From Anastrepha obliqua (Eukaryota > Arthropoda > Insecta > Diptera > Tephritidae), in contig NC_072893.1 in the NCBI RefSeq assembly GCF_027943255.1, positions 119,163,784 to 119,227,783 on the forward strand: a stretch of 64,000 nucleotides of DNA, written 5' to 3'. Below, piece by piece: positions 1-10,606 of the stretch. The first letter of the stretch is position 1, and each line of letters opens with the position of its first letter. The notes under the pieces were generated by a model that was not told where the DNA came from, searched no databases, and saw nothing but the letters and a program-made list of their open reading frames with translations. The position numbers and the translations under genes were made by a program.

Positions 1-940
1 AACAACAACAACAACAATATCAATCCACAGAACAGCTAAGAAACACCGATTGATTTGAGTAGATTTACGCGGTTTGGGGAGCTGGTACCTCTTACAAAGC
101 CACCAAGCAAACAAATTACAACAATAACAACAGATGAACAACAACAATCATAGCTTTTGAAAACAATTAAGTAAACACTGCGGCAATACGGACTGACAAA
201 GCCGGCACTAATAGTAACGGAGAGCGTGGGCGGGTCGTTGTTGTTGTTGCACTACTACCTATTCTAGCTATTCTAGTGGTTTTGCTGGTGAGCCAAGCAT
301 ACTTGAGCATTTGCAAGGCGTTTGGCGGCAAACTACTTTGATAGATTTGTATGCTATTAAGGGTGTGTGCGTGAGTGTATGTGTGGTCCTCGGTATGTGC
401 CCAAGGATATCGCAGTAACAAAGTGGAGGTAAAGGTGTGGCAAAGTTAAACAAAAGGCGAAAATTGAAAACAAATGAAGGGTATTAAATGGAATTGAATT
501 AGAGGGGTGGCGTAAGCGTTGCCAACCAATGGGGCTGATAAGTGGGGTGTATATAAATACATTGAAGCAGAAACAAAGAAAACGAACACATATACTCACA
601 GACACAACACAAAAAGCCGGCTAAAGACAGTTTGTATTATTTGACTGTATTAAGTGGGATTTTCGAAAGTGAATTGTGCGCATTCGCTTCGGCTTCTTCT
701 CAATTTGTGTACTTGTACATTACTTGAATGGTTGGGAACGCCATAAAGCTTAGGCAATAGCCATATTGCCGCATTGTTGTTGGGCAGCAATAAAGACGGC
801 GCAAATGCAGTTTCAAATTTTCGCCTAATCGAAGTGGCCATAATGGAATCAATGAAATTGGCGGCTGATGTGGATTAACTTCGGGAAGTAACGTACAGAG
901 TTGTAGGGGAAGTTGGGCTTGATGCTTAAGGACATTATTA
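1..940. other. Non-coding AT-rich DNA
   Basis: No recognisable gene or element is visible. The stretch begins with a short (AAC)n run and contains (TTG)n around 237-249. The open frames here are short, low in complexity and resemble nothing I know. Confidence 0.5.
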
Positions 941-947
941 TTTAAGA

Positions 948-1408
948 TATTTGTGATTAATTTGTTTATGTGATAAGTTGTACGAAAATAATTAAAAATT
1001 TCGTTAATTAACATTAAAAGTAATTATTGAAAATTATTAAAAAAAAAAATTTTAAACTAAAATAAACTTTTTTTGCATTTTGTTAATATTTGCTCAAGAA
1101 GCTGAGTGTTTTCTCTTTTAATTAATAATAAAAATAAATCCATTATTTTTTCGGTATCGGAAGAACTTCTGGAAATATTTAGGTTATTTGTGATTAATTT
1201 GGTTTTGTGATAAGTTGTACGAAAATTGTTAAAATTAACTAATTAAAATTAAAATTAATTATTAAAAATGATTTAAAAACAAAACTAATTAAAAACGGTT
1301 ACAAAAAAGTTTCTTTTGCTTATACCCAATTTTTTTAATATAAGCACAAGGGCCTGAGTGTTTTCTCTTTTAATCAATAATAAAAATAAATCCATTATTT
1401 TCTCGGTA
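948..1408. repeat. Two-copy direct repeat, about 237-bp period
   Basis: Two diverged copies lie at about 948-1156 and 1185-1408. Both begin with TATTTGTGATTAATTTG, share GTGATAAGTTGTACGAAAA, and end with TGAGTGTTTTCTCTTTTAAT followed by an AT-rich stretch and TCGGTA. The repeat is non-coding and may be a local duplication or part of an unidentified AT-rich element. Confidence 0.7.
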
Positions 1409-1519
1409 GATGGCTGTGGTGATCTATATCTCGTAAAGTATCGATCAAACTAGAAAAATGTGAATCACAGATGGCGCCCCATGCAGTAAGAAGGCGTTGT
1501 TCCTAAGCAACGACAGGTG

Positions 1520-1549
1520 GGCATTCCCACTATTTAGGACTGGTAGCGG
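1520..1549. repeat. Fragment shared with the SINE-like element at 27.3 kb
   Basis: About 30 bases, including GCATTCCCAC and TTAGGACTG, match 27320-27349 with only two or three differences. At 27.3 kb the same sequence lies downstream of a tRNA-like head. This copy is therefore probably the body of the same short interspersed element without its head. In both places a mariner fragment follows directly. Confidence 0.5.
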
Positions 1550-1599
1550 CAGGCTAACCACCTGCCCTGTCCGAAATCAAAATAGATTAACGAAACCAA

Positions 1600-1792
1600 C
1601 GCACGATTGAGTCTTGTCGAGGCTCTATGCTTCCGAGAGGAGTGAAAGAGGAAAAAAAGTCAAAGCTGAGCGGTAGCATCGCTCAGAAGCTAAAGATCGA
1701 CCATAAAACAGTTTGAAACCATTTCCGTAAAAAATTTTACGTTAAAATAATGGATTTCTTTTTCCCTATACTAATATTTTAAGCCAATTAAT
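1600..1792 (+). pseudogene. Mariner transposase fragment with 3' terminal repeat
   Basis: A short frame reads SIAQKLKIDHKTV, a stop, then NHFRK. This is the second helix-turn-helix region of a mariner transposase. It is followed within 60 bases by TAATGGATTTCTTTTTCCC, which matches the terminal sequence of the mariner remnants at 4027-4056 and (inverted) 27588-27615. Almost the whole catalytic domain is missing, so this is an internally deleted relic. The identification rests on the WNHL-like motif plus the terminus. Confidence 0.6.
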
Positions 1793-1796
1793 AAAT

Positions 1797-2800
1797 CTTC
1801 TTCTTCTTATATGACCTGATCAAGGATCATAGCCCGTTACCGGATTGAAGCGGACTGTAACAAGTTTTGCCAGGTCTCTCCGCTTTACGCGCGCCTACTC
1901 CAATTTGATCCTTCCACCGGAGTCATGGTCTTCCCCTACGTCGTTGTTGTCTAATTTGCCATTCGAACACCATCTTTGCTGGAGCTTCTGCATCCATATG
2001 CTCGACGTGGTCCAGCAAACGCAAGCACTGAATATTGATGCGCTTCACTATATCCACCTCGTCGTAGAGCCACACATCTCGTTCGTGGTTCATTCGGCGG
2101 CAGTAGTTATCGCAAACACGAAGAGGACCGAAGACTTTCCGAAGTATCTTTCCTCCAAATACCCCAAGAGCTGTTGCATCAGTCTGCGACCCAATCCATG
2201 CATCAGCGCCATAGAGCCCGTGCGGCAAGATGAGCGTCTTGTTAGCATATGCAAGCAGCTGCACACTTTTCGATGAACACCGGCTCCCCACACTACCCCT
2301 TCTATGAGGTCGTATGATAGTGGATCGCTTTGTCTGAAACCTCGCTCGGTATTGAAAGATTCAGAGAGATCTTTTCCTACCTTGACAGAGCTGAAAGTGT
2401 TGCTCAATGTCATTTTGCAAAGTCGAATCTGTTTTGCGGGAATACTGAACTTAGACATTGTGGCATATAGGCGATCCCTTATCGGGCTATCGAAAGCAGC
2501 CTTACAATCGAAAAAGAGATGATGAGTTATGCTATTAATTTTTTCATGGTTTTTCCAGAATTTGGCATAGTGTGAAGATCTCGTCGATGGTGGACTTTCT
2601 AGGCATAAGACCACACTGATAAGGTCCAATCAGTGAGCTGGCATACGGTTTTAGTCTTTCACATAATATGCTCGACATGACCTTATATGAGATGGTGATC
2701 CCCCGGTACTTGGCGCATATAGTAGGGTCACCTTTTTTCAACACCGGACAAAAGACTCTGAGATCCCGATAAATACCATCAATAAAATTTGAGCACAACG
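1797..2800 (-). pseudogene. Non-LTR retrotransposon reverse transcriptase remnant
   Basis: Read on the minus strand, three frames join into one decayed RT. Residues from about 2798 downwards include CPVLKKGDPTICAKYRGI and ERLKPYASSLIGPYQCG (RT palm entry). About 2630-2400 gives FDCKAAFDSPIRDRLYATM, with the first catalytic Asp region, then TERGFRQSDPLSYDL. About 2290-1923 gives the C-terminal YGADAW, ILRKVFGP and RRRGRP motifs. At least two frameshifts separate these blocks, and the FADD box is not visible. The low-coordinate end carries an (AAG)n-like tail near 1800-1813, consistent with the 3' end. The RGFRQxDPLS pattern suggests an RTE-like clade, but that is uncertain. Confidence 0.85.
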
Positions 2801-3281
2801 CTGAAAGTTAAAAATGGCTGCTTGATAAAGTTTTGTTTGAATTTATGATTTTTCATAGGGTTTCCTACTTCACATCACCAAAACAAAACAAAAAACAAAA
2901 TTTTGTATGGAAAGTATTTCGCAAATTAGAGCTGTTTTATTTTAGTGTTTCCTTAATAATATTTCCTTAGGGTATCCCTGCAACTCTGTATATGTTTATG
3001 TATGTATTTGTGCGCTAATTAGAGTTGTATTAGTGCGCTAAGAAGCCTTTTGAGTTTTTGCGGCTCTACTCTTCTACCAACTGAGCAAAGATGTACCGCG
3101 TAGGTGATGGAAAGCATTAAGCACTAATCCGGCAGAGTAGTAAATTGAAATGATGAAAATGAATGTAATTAAACTGGTTTGCTGGTGTGCTTTGTTAGGT
3201 AGAGCAGAACGCAACGGTAGACAATCACATCAAGTAAATTTGATGTATTTGTTGTATTTCTAAAAATATGAGGATGGGGAA

Positions 3282-4056
3282 GATGGAAGTTTAAAGTTGC
3301 GCAAAGCTGGATTCAAAAAAAAGCTCGATGGTTGGATGCCATACCAATTAACACCAAAAAATATGATGGAACGAATTTTCATCTGCGAAGCCTTGCCAAA
3401 CGGAATGAAATCGACAAAATTTCTTAACGATGGCTGGTAATGACGAATGGGTCATATTCGGCAATATTGTGCAAAAACGATCTTGGTTAAAATGCGTTGA
3501 AGCAGCTTAAACGATTGTGGCCAAACCAGGACTACCGGCCAGGAAAGTTCTACTGTGTATTTGGTGAGACTTGAAAGGAATCATTTATTATGAGTTGCTT
3601 TCGTATGGACAAACACTAAATTCAGATCTCTACAGTCAACAACTGGACCGTTTGAAGTTCGCGATTGACCAGAAACGGCCAGAATTGGCCAACAGAAGAG
3701 GTATTGTGTCCCATCAAATCAATGTTAAGCCTCACACGTCTATTGGGACTCGCCAGAAACTCCGGGAGCTTGGTTGGAATCTTTTAATGCATCCAAGCGA
3801 TTACCACCTTTTTATCTCATTGAAAAACTTCCTGAGTTTTAAGAAATTTGTATCAAGAGAAGATTGTGAAAATCGCTTACTAGAGTTTTTCGCAAAGACA
3901 TCTATGAGAACGACATTATAAAGCTCTTTTAAAATGTCAACAAATTATACAAGAAAAGGATGCATAGTTGACCAAAATGGGACAACCTGAAATATTTTAA
4001 ATAAAGCTTTGAATTTAATACAAAAATAATGGATTTCTATTTCCCCAAATTAATAT
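3282..4056 (+). pseudogene. Mariner transposase remnant
   Basis: The mariner core is visible in several frames: KLRKAGFKKKLDGWMPYQLT (3290 on), then IIYYELLSYGQTLNSDLYSQ (from about 3580) and NVKPHTS. The second catalytic Asp of the usual HQDN motif is replaced (HQIN). About eight residues that normally precede the SDYHLF motif are missing, so MHP runs directly into SDYHLF. Stops occur before 3571. The right end carries the terminal sequence ATGGATTTCTATTTCCCC near 4028-4045. The element is inactive: catalytic residue lost, internal deletion, 5' end missing. It belongs to the DD34D mariner superfamily. Confidence 0.85.
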
Positions 4057-4059
4057 AAG

Positions 4060-4730
4060 ACTATTCAGATTCGCTCGAAATTTTTGGAATAAACACAAGA
4101 AAAAGCGAATATGTATATACATAGGTTTCGATTGGGTTATAAGAAATACTTTAGTAAAACAAAGAACAATGCAGACAGCGAGCAGTCAACTATTCCAAGT
4201 ATAACCCCCACATATTAAATTATAAATTGCGAAACTCGGTGCCTTATATGTGAGGAGCAAAGCCGGTTTGCATCAATCGATTCATCGGAGCCAACTTTTT
4301 AGCTCTCAATAAAATACAAGGAAATGAAGTTGGGAACAATATTTTCTATCCTTGATAATACCCCGATCTTAATCCACAACCTGCTCGCTGCCATGATGAG
4401 TTCTCTGAGCTGCAGCTCAAACTTGAGGCATAAGAAAAAGTTGCAGGTAACAAAATCGGAATTATAGATGGGTGCTTTGGTCGGCTTTATTTTAATAAAA
4501 CACCATTAAAATTTTCGTAAAAAAATATTTTACAAATTAACGCCATTGAAATTTCTGAAAATTATTTTCCATTTTTTAGTAACTTCGCTAAAATTTTTCC
4601 GAAACAAAATTTTATTTTTTGGAGGGCAGAAATGTGAGGTTTTGTTAGTCAGAGATTTTTTTTAAATTGCATCATACGATTTTTGGAGTGCAGTAGTCTA
4701 ATAATTAATTATTTTTGCACAAAAATAAAA
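4060..4730. other. Non-coding AT-rich DNA
   Basis: I see no gene, element end or structured repeat here beyond A/T runs. Confidence 0.4.
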
Positions 4731-4912
4731 CAATATGGCGCGTTGATGGGATGCAAGATTCAGCAGCCCTCGCCGAGTTCATGCCGTACACCGAACCAGC
4801 CGCTCCGATATTCGTGTGCCCGTGGGCATCGCGATAACGATCAAGACGGGCATGAGTTGCGATGTAGAAATATTCACTTCCTTGGCTGCCATTCCCTACC
4901 ATTTTTTCTCAA

Positions 4913-4953
4913 TGCGACCATGAGATATGTAAGGAAAATATCTCATGGTCGCA
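4913..4953. repeat. Perfect 16-bp inverted repeat with 9-base loop
   Basis: Arms TGCGACCATGAGATAT (4913-4928) and ATATCTCATGGTCGCA (4938-4953) are exact reverse complements around a 9-base loop. The flanks (4735-4910) are noticeably more GC-rich than the surroundings, but I recognise no protein in either direction. It could be the tip of a foldback element or a fixed hairpin. No function is evident. Confidence 0.85.
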
Positions 4954-4959
4954 CTCAAA

Positions 4960-5800
4960 CATTAAAGTTTCCTTTGTATTACTACTCGATTCATCTAATC
5001 TCGGCTGAACAAGAATGCGGAACAAGAAATCCTCGGAGATCGATTTTCCAACGAGGCTATAAAAGACAAAAAAAAAAAAAAATAACTCTTTAAAAATACA
5101 CAGAAGATATAAGCGGAATATTTTGCTCTCTTTAAACTTGTACTGAAACTCAACGGAGCCGTCAATTTTCAGACACATGAAGAACAATCACGCTTGAGTA
5201 TATTGGTGGGGACGTTGGCAATTTTGGAGTAGATATTGGCCATGAACTTCTCCGATGAATTTTTGGGCTTTCAAAAGAACGAGGGGAGTCACTTCATGAA
5301 TTTGTTTGATCGTATTCGCCATAGTGTCGACTAAGAGATTTTCAATACGAACGGCCTGTTAGCGGCTCTTAAAGTTAGAACCATCGTAGTAGAACTTATT
5401 ATTTATATTTGAATTCTTCTACATTCTTACTATTCAAGATACCACGCACAGTCGATGAGATCGAGTAACTGGCGTATTCTTAGCTTAACTTTACAATTCC
5501 AATCCTCAAATAATTCTAAACTCATAAAACTCTGTATGCTACTACAGTTTGCGTGATACTTGCAAAGCAAGAGCCTACACCTTCTGGCTCATCTTCGGCT
5601 GTGTAGTTTGTACAGACATCTTTGGGATAACCTTCGCCACGTTTTTCGAACACCTCTTGATATTTATGGAAGTTGCTAGTAGTCCAGGGCTGCTTAGTTA
5701 TCTTCCTCCTACAAGGAGGAGCCCTCGGTGAGTATGTAATATTCATTTTGACTGCTTGATTTGGGTTCTGTTGCAGATACCAAGGTGATTCTATCTTGGT
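4960..5800. other. Unassigned sequence
   Basis: Several short open stretches occur on both strands (for example minus strand 5570-5720), but none shows a motif I can name. Short (A)n tracts are present near 5068-5083. Confidence 0.35.
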
Positions 5801-5804
5801 TCTG

Positions 5805-5985
5805 CATTTTGGGTTGGTGCGTGATTGCCATTTGGCAGTACGTAGGTTCGAATCTCCGTGCATGAAACAGAAAACCGTTTTTTAATAGCGCTCATAAACA
5901 ATCAATTACCGTTTGGATTCCGCTTAAAACGGTAGGTTCTTCCATTTGTGATCTCTCGTCTCCACATGCAGGTGGTGAGCGGTGA
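5805..5985 (+). mobile_element. tRNA-derived SINE, degraded copy
   Basis: A pol III type-2 promoter signature is visible: GGGTTGGTGCGTGATTGCC (5811-5829) and a B box GGTTCGAATC at 5846-5855. The downstream body retains TAATAGCG and a block GCTTAAAACGGTAGGTTCTT then CCATTTGTG. These correspond to the body of the full copy at 51858-52190 (minus strand). The copy is diverged and its 3' end is indistinct. Confidence 0.75.
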
Positions 5986-5989
5986 AAAT

Positions 5990-7330
5990 GGGGCCCAAGT
6001 GCTCTACAATGCAAGCTTGTCTGAAGCCTCATTGCCTGGGAGATTTCTAGCTCACAACTTCCATAACTAGGTGAAAAGCAAACTGTCTAGTTCTCCATTT
6101 GTGGGATCTGCCGCAGTCTGTTTCAGTTTTGAAGTCATTCCTGATAGAATAAATTGCCTTCAGAACTACTTGGCTGTAAGATTTTGTTATTTGTAACTCA
6201 TTTTGTTGGTGTATCTTCAACAGCTTCTTGCATGATTAACGATTTGGATTGATTGTCACTACATTTGTCTGCATAGTAGGCGGAACGAGTGTTTCATGCG
6301 CAGCTTTTCTGAATAGACACTCCACCAGCCTTACGCTCCGGTTTAGGAACATCTTTGCAGAACGAAAGAAAGCCATTTGTGGCGAAAACTTCACCGTCTA
6401 ATTTTTTTCTATAAGCTATCTGTACTATACTTAATACCCCTTGTCCCTAGTTGTGGTAAATAAACTCCCATTTAAATTTATTTGGCTTTGGAAATCTTAC
6501 ACTCTTCCCATAAGCGCTTATACTTCATTACGGCATCACAATGCGTCCCGGACATTCACTGACATGAAAAAAAGAAAATGAAAATAAGAGCTTTAAACAA
6601 TAAATAAAATATCAGCTGCTGGATAAGTGAATATTTTGCAAACTAATAAATTTTATACACCAATATAAATGGGAAACATATCCGCTCATAAGTGTGTTTG
6701 CATGAGTGTAAACATTCACAATACAACTACTCATTTATGCATGTACAACAGATAGTTAATTAAAAGCGGTTGTATCGGCTTCCAAAGCGGAAGTTAAAAG
6801 TAGAGGCGAATATTTACGAGCAAATGAAATGAATGCGTGAAAAATATTATACTGAGTCGCATACAAACAAAAGCACGTAAATAAATCTATGCTGTTTAGG
6901 GATGTCAACCCCGAAAGTCCTGTATTTCCTTAAGGAAGTAACAATTTTAAGTAAAAAAAAAATTCGGAGACCAGTTGATATGAGCTCCGGTATGAGTAAT
7001 TTCACGATTAAGTGTGGAAAATATTAGAAAAAAATCTTAATGATTAAAATTTTTTTTCTTTTTTTGGAGTGCCAAAAGTTGAAAGTATTTCAAAATGGTG
7101 TTGTCGAGGACAGGTTTTATTTGGAATGTATTCAGATCAAGGTTAGAAGGCTCCATTTTATATGTTTTGTTTTTATGACACATCGAATGGATCTTGAATT
7201 TCCAATTAGAGGTTTTTAGGCCTGAAAAGATGCGATTCAAAAGTGTAATGAAATGAAATGCGATTCAAAAGTCCAATGAAATGTTTCTAGTTTTGGGTAA
7301 AAAGTAAATAAAATTATTGAATTTTTACTA
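5990..7330. other. Non-coding AT-rich DNA
   Basis: I see no supportable gene. A poly(A)/poly(T)-rich stretch lies at 6950-7070. Confidence 0.35.
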
Positions 7331-7339
7331 TATTTAGGA

Positions 7340-7740
7340 AAGCTATATCCTTGGATCCCGAGAGTTATTTTCGGGATTGTGTTTTATTCAAAATGTGGTA
7401 GGCTAAAATGCTTTTAGTTATAATAAAAGGATTAAATTATTCAGTTTTTGCTAAATTTAGAAAAGTGTGCCACGGGATCCCGAAACTTTTTTCGGGACTT
7501 TGTTATTATTTATAATAAGGCAGGCTTAAATGTTTTTAGTTATAATAAAAAACATAAAAATTATAAAATATTTACTAAATGTAGAAAAGTTATAACTCCG
7601 GATCCGGAAACTTATTTTCGGGATTGTGCTTTATTCCAAATTTGGTAGGCTAAAATGCGGCTGGTTTTGAATTTTTACAAAGTTTATGAAAGTTATATTT
7701 CGGGATCCCGAAACGAGTCGCGAAATTTCGGGATCAACAA
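7340..7740. repeat. Four-copy tandem repeat centred on GGATCCCGA hairpins
   Basis: The core GGATCC(C/G)G occurs at about 7353, 7474, 7600 and 7702, giving spacings of roughly 121, 126 and 102 bases. In most units the core is followed within about 15 bases by TTTTCGGGA, so CCCGAAA...TTTTCGGG can pair. Each unit also carries AGGCTAAAATG or a variant and a run like TAGAAAAGTTATA. The last unit ends in a nested CGGGATCCCGAAA...TTTCGGGATC. The array is non-coding. It is an array of short foldback units of unknown origin. Confidence 0.8.
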
Positions 7741-7744
7741 TTAC

Positions 7745-8800
7745 AGCTAATATTAGTATAATTAATACTGACGCATAAAAGATAAACAAATGTGAAAAAT
7801 ATGCGACACATAATGAGTTATGTATGCGTGCTGTGGAGTGCCACATCTGTGTGTATGTGTATTAGTGAGCACAACGCGCAAATACACACATGTCTCCACA
7901 TATCCTCTGGGTTCATTGGTCAACGTTGATGAATGCTTTGTGAATTTATGGCGAGAATGTGTACGCAATATGCGCTGGGGCGACCGTTATTAACGGTAAA
8001 ATGTGAACTGAAATAAGTTTATTAAAGCAAACATGAATGACAACTGGCAGCACGAATGTATGCATCGAGCGTATATATGTAAGTAGAAAATATATGCACG
8101 TTTGCATTTTAGCGAGTGCCACACTCCTCTGCGGACATTGAGGTCAGAGTGAAAAATCGAAAATTGCATGGAGCACGAAATGAGTTGCATACTTTATGGC
8201 GTGCAGACGCATAAGTGTTGTTTAATTTATTTTTAATAAAAATACTCGCACACACGAACAAAGCGTAAATGGGCGCCAGCACGAAACCACATCAATGTGC
8301 ATCATTATGTGGCATGTGGCAAACATTACATTCATTTATCTGCAACTCCGTGCGCCACTCGCCGCAATACAGCCAATTGTAGTGTAGCGCTTTTTAAATA
8401 CAAATTAACAGCAAATAAATATATAAATATTTGCGCATGTGTGTGTAGGTATGTACTCGTATATGAGCTGTAGTGTTGTTGTTGTTGATTTTCCAAATAT
8501 TGATTGTTTGATTGATTGGTTGATTTGTCCATTGTTATTGCAAGCCGGATGCGGAAATTAATAGGCAACAGTTTGCGTAAGGGTATAAATTATTTGGTCC
8601 GACTTGGCGAAAGGCAGCGATTTTATGGAACAAAGTGAGCTGCAGAAGTGGGGGAGAATGTGAGAAACAGTTAAAATAAGTCACGGGTATACAATGCCAA
8701 ATAAATTAAATGTACTATAGGGGGTCTGTCGCAAAAATTGTAAATTTCATCATCAAGAAGTGATACGAAAGTGAATTCTTCATGACGGAATTTTTTCATT
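7745..8800. other. Non-coding unique-looking DNA
   Basis: No gene or element is recognised. Short microsatellite-like (GT/CA)n tracts occur near 7845-7890 and 8430-8450. Confidence 0.4.
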
Positions 8801-9083
8801 TAATTTTTTTTTTTCATTTAGTTTTTTTTTTTTTTTTTCAACCTCCTCAACGAAAATAATATTACCAGTCAAGTGAAGTATATATTAATAAACTTGCAGA
8901 TATATGAATAAGCCCAAAAGGGTGCAATTTAAGTGAAGGCATTAAAGAGATTCGAGACATTAGAGACCTAAAAATGGAAGGATATTTGTGGACTACGAAG
9001 GGCGGCTGATTTGTGGTTGGGTTAACCGCTTTATGCTGCTGATGAAGCAGCAATGAAGTAAGAACCAAGATGCCTTCATCTTA

Positions 9084-9640
9084 CTCCTACGAGAGCCATT
9101 CGTGAATAAGTTCACCAAACCCTGTCTGCAAGTGTTGCACCCAGTCCATTCCCCCTTGATGTTCCATTGGAAACACCAAGTGAAGCCAAATCCTTCTCCA
9201 TCTGATCTTTCTCCACCCAGTCCAATCCATCCTTGATGTTCCGTTGGAAACGCCAAGTGAAGACAAGTCCTTTTCCACCTGATCTTTCTAGCCTTAGTCC
9301 CACGAGAGCCATCCGTGAACAAGTTCACCAAGCCCTGTCTACAAATGTTGCGCCCAGTCCACTCCAGCCTTGATGTTCCGTTGGAAACACCAAGTGAAGC
9401 CAACCTTCTCCATCTGATCTTTCTCCACCCAGTCCACTCCATCCTTGATGTTCCGTTGGAAACGCCAAGTGAAGACAAATCCTTTTCCACCTGATCTTTC
9501 TAGCCTTAGTCCCATGAGAGCCATCCGTGAACAAGTTCACCAAACCCCGTCTACAATTGTTGCGCCCATTCTACTCCATTCTTGAAGTTCCGTTGGAAAC
9601 ACCGAGTGAAGCCAAGTCCTTCTCTACCCGATCTTTCCAA
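9084..9640 (-). repeat. Minisatellite built from the 3' coding end of a non-LTR element
   Basis: The block TTGATGTTCCGTTGGAAAC recurs at 9156, 9233, 9370, 9445 and 9582 (last copy TTGAAG). Spacing alternates 77, 137, 75 and 137, so the true unit is about 212-214 bases with two sub-blocks. On the minus strand the blocks translate as WxxQVEKDLSSLGVSNGTS-like peptide. This matches the position and style of the C-terminal DQVExDLxxLGVxNW stretch in the adjacent non-LTR remnant. Several overlapping short frames here are by-products of the repeat, not genes. Confidence 0.85.
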
Positions 9641-10180
9641 CGCAGAGGAACCTGTCGTCTATCACTGCTACCACCAGCTGGTAGCGCATCGAATACTTTT
9701 AGAGCCGGAGCGTTTGTATCCATTCGGAAAACATGATCGAGCCAACGAACCCGCTGGATCTTTATTCGCTAGATCTTTTGCTGTACTATGTAAATGTCGT
9801 CTAAAAATCTTCCGCAGAATCTTTCTCTCAAACACTCCAAGGGACACCTCATCGGATGTTGTCATCTTCCAAACTTCTGCGGCGTAAGATAGGAGGGGCA
9901 TGATGAGAGCTTTATAGAGTGTTAGCTTTGTTCATGGAGAGAGGATTTTAGTCCAGCACTTGTGGAAAAGAGATATTCTCCTTTGGGTTTCAAGACTGAC
10001 ATTGTTATCGGTGTTAATGCTGATTCCTAAATATACGAAGTCTCTTGCAACCTCGAAATCATAGCTGTCAACAGTGATGTGCGTGCCGATATGCGAATGC
10101 GGCTGTTGCTTGTTTGCTGACAGGAGGAACTCCGCTTTGTCCTTGTTCCCCATTAGATCCGCCAAAGACTACTGTCGCAC
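9590..10180 (-). pseudogene. Non-LTR retrotransposon RT C-terminal remnant
   Basis: Minus-strand reading gives ADLMGNKDKAEFLLSANKQ, then FVYLGISINTDNNVSLETQR. After a stop or frameshift come MPLLSYAAEVWKMTT and GVFERKILRKIF. These are the thumb and C-terminal blocks of a non-LTR RT of the same type as the remnant at 1797-2800. The 3' coding end runs into the minisatellite at 9084-9640. The catalytic palm is missing. 10180-10431 may be more of the same element, but I could not follow the frame. Confidence 0.8.
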
Positions 10181-10426
10181 AATGTAGACCTATTCCTTTC
10201 TAGATGACGAATCCTTTCTTCTGCTTCTTAGTTCTTATAGCTTTGCTGCTTGTTTGAAAACCTAATCTACCCAGCTCTCTCCCCGTTAAGCATTGCTCTT
10301 CTACAGCACCAACGACCAGGAATGATTCCTCCTCTTCTTAATTTAAGAGCTTTGTAAGTAAACTATCCAATCCCCTTCCGCTTCAGAAACGTCCTGTTGT
10401 AGCACCACCAGCAGTGGATACCTTCT

Positions 10427-10431
10427 CATAT
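10427..10431. repeat. BEL element left target-site duplication (CATAT)
   Basis: CATAT directly precedes the 5' LTR and recurs directly after the 3' LTR at 19610-19614. Five bases is the size usual for BEL/Pao integration. Confidence 0.85.
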
Positions 10432-10506
10432 TGTTCATGTCACATACGATGAAATTATCTCCTCTACGAGATGTTGTAATATGTGAGCTAGGTTTAATAT
10501 TGAACC

Positions 10507-10534
10507 GCAGCTAACTTATGTTAGCTGCAATAAA
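10507..10534 (+). promoter_or_regulatory. LTR hairpin abutting a polyadenylation signal
   Basis: GCAGCTAAC (10507-10515), loop TTAT, GTTAGCTGC (10520-10528), then AATAAA starting on the next base. The identical arrangement lies in the 3' LTR at 19461-19488. Its position suits an RNA hairpin that presents or masks the LTR poly(A) signal. That role is inferred. Confidence 0.6.
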
Positions 10535-10592
10535 CTTTCTTTTTCTTTTGGATGTCAACAGGTGTAGTCATACTTTTTAACATAAGCAAATT

Positions 10593-10605
10593 ATTAAGGA
10601 AGTAA
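10593..10605. repeat. Left 13-bp target-site duplication of the Jockey-like element
   Basis: ATTAAGGAAGTAA here is repeated exactly at 13877-13889 after the poly(A) tail. The uninterrupted 3' LTR carries it once, at 19547-19559. Confidence 0.95.
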
Positions 10606-10606
10606 C

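Larger units (their letters stand above)
10432..10605 (+). repeat. 5' LTR of BEL element, first 174 bases
   Basis: The sequence matches 19386-19559 base for base as far as I can read. It starts TGTTCATGTCACATACG and ends in ATTAAGGAAGTAA, where the Jockey-like element entered. It contains a 9-bp perfect stem (10507-10515/10520-10528) with a TTAT loop, directly followed by AATAAA at 10529-10534. Confidence 0.95.

Noticed and set aside
3035..3100. tRNA-like D-arm on the minus strand (GCTCAGTTGGTAGA)
   Set aside because: The T-arm/B box and acceptor stem are missing, so it is not a tRNA gene. It may be a chance match or an old SINE head.
4683..5187. Open frames on both strands around the inverted repeat
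   Set aside because: Neither shows a recognisable domain. One runs through the hairpin and a poly(A) tract, which argues against coding.
7353..7710. CRISPR-like interpretation of the regularly spaced palindromes
   Set aside because: There are only four units, the spacers are themselves related, and the context is an insect genome. This is a tandem repeat.
8993..9543. Seven overlapping minus-strand frames of 61-165 residues
   Set aside because: All arise from the 212-bp minisatellite. The peptide is a repeated C-terminal non-LTR segment, not a distinct protein.
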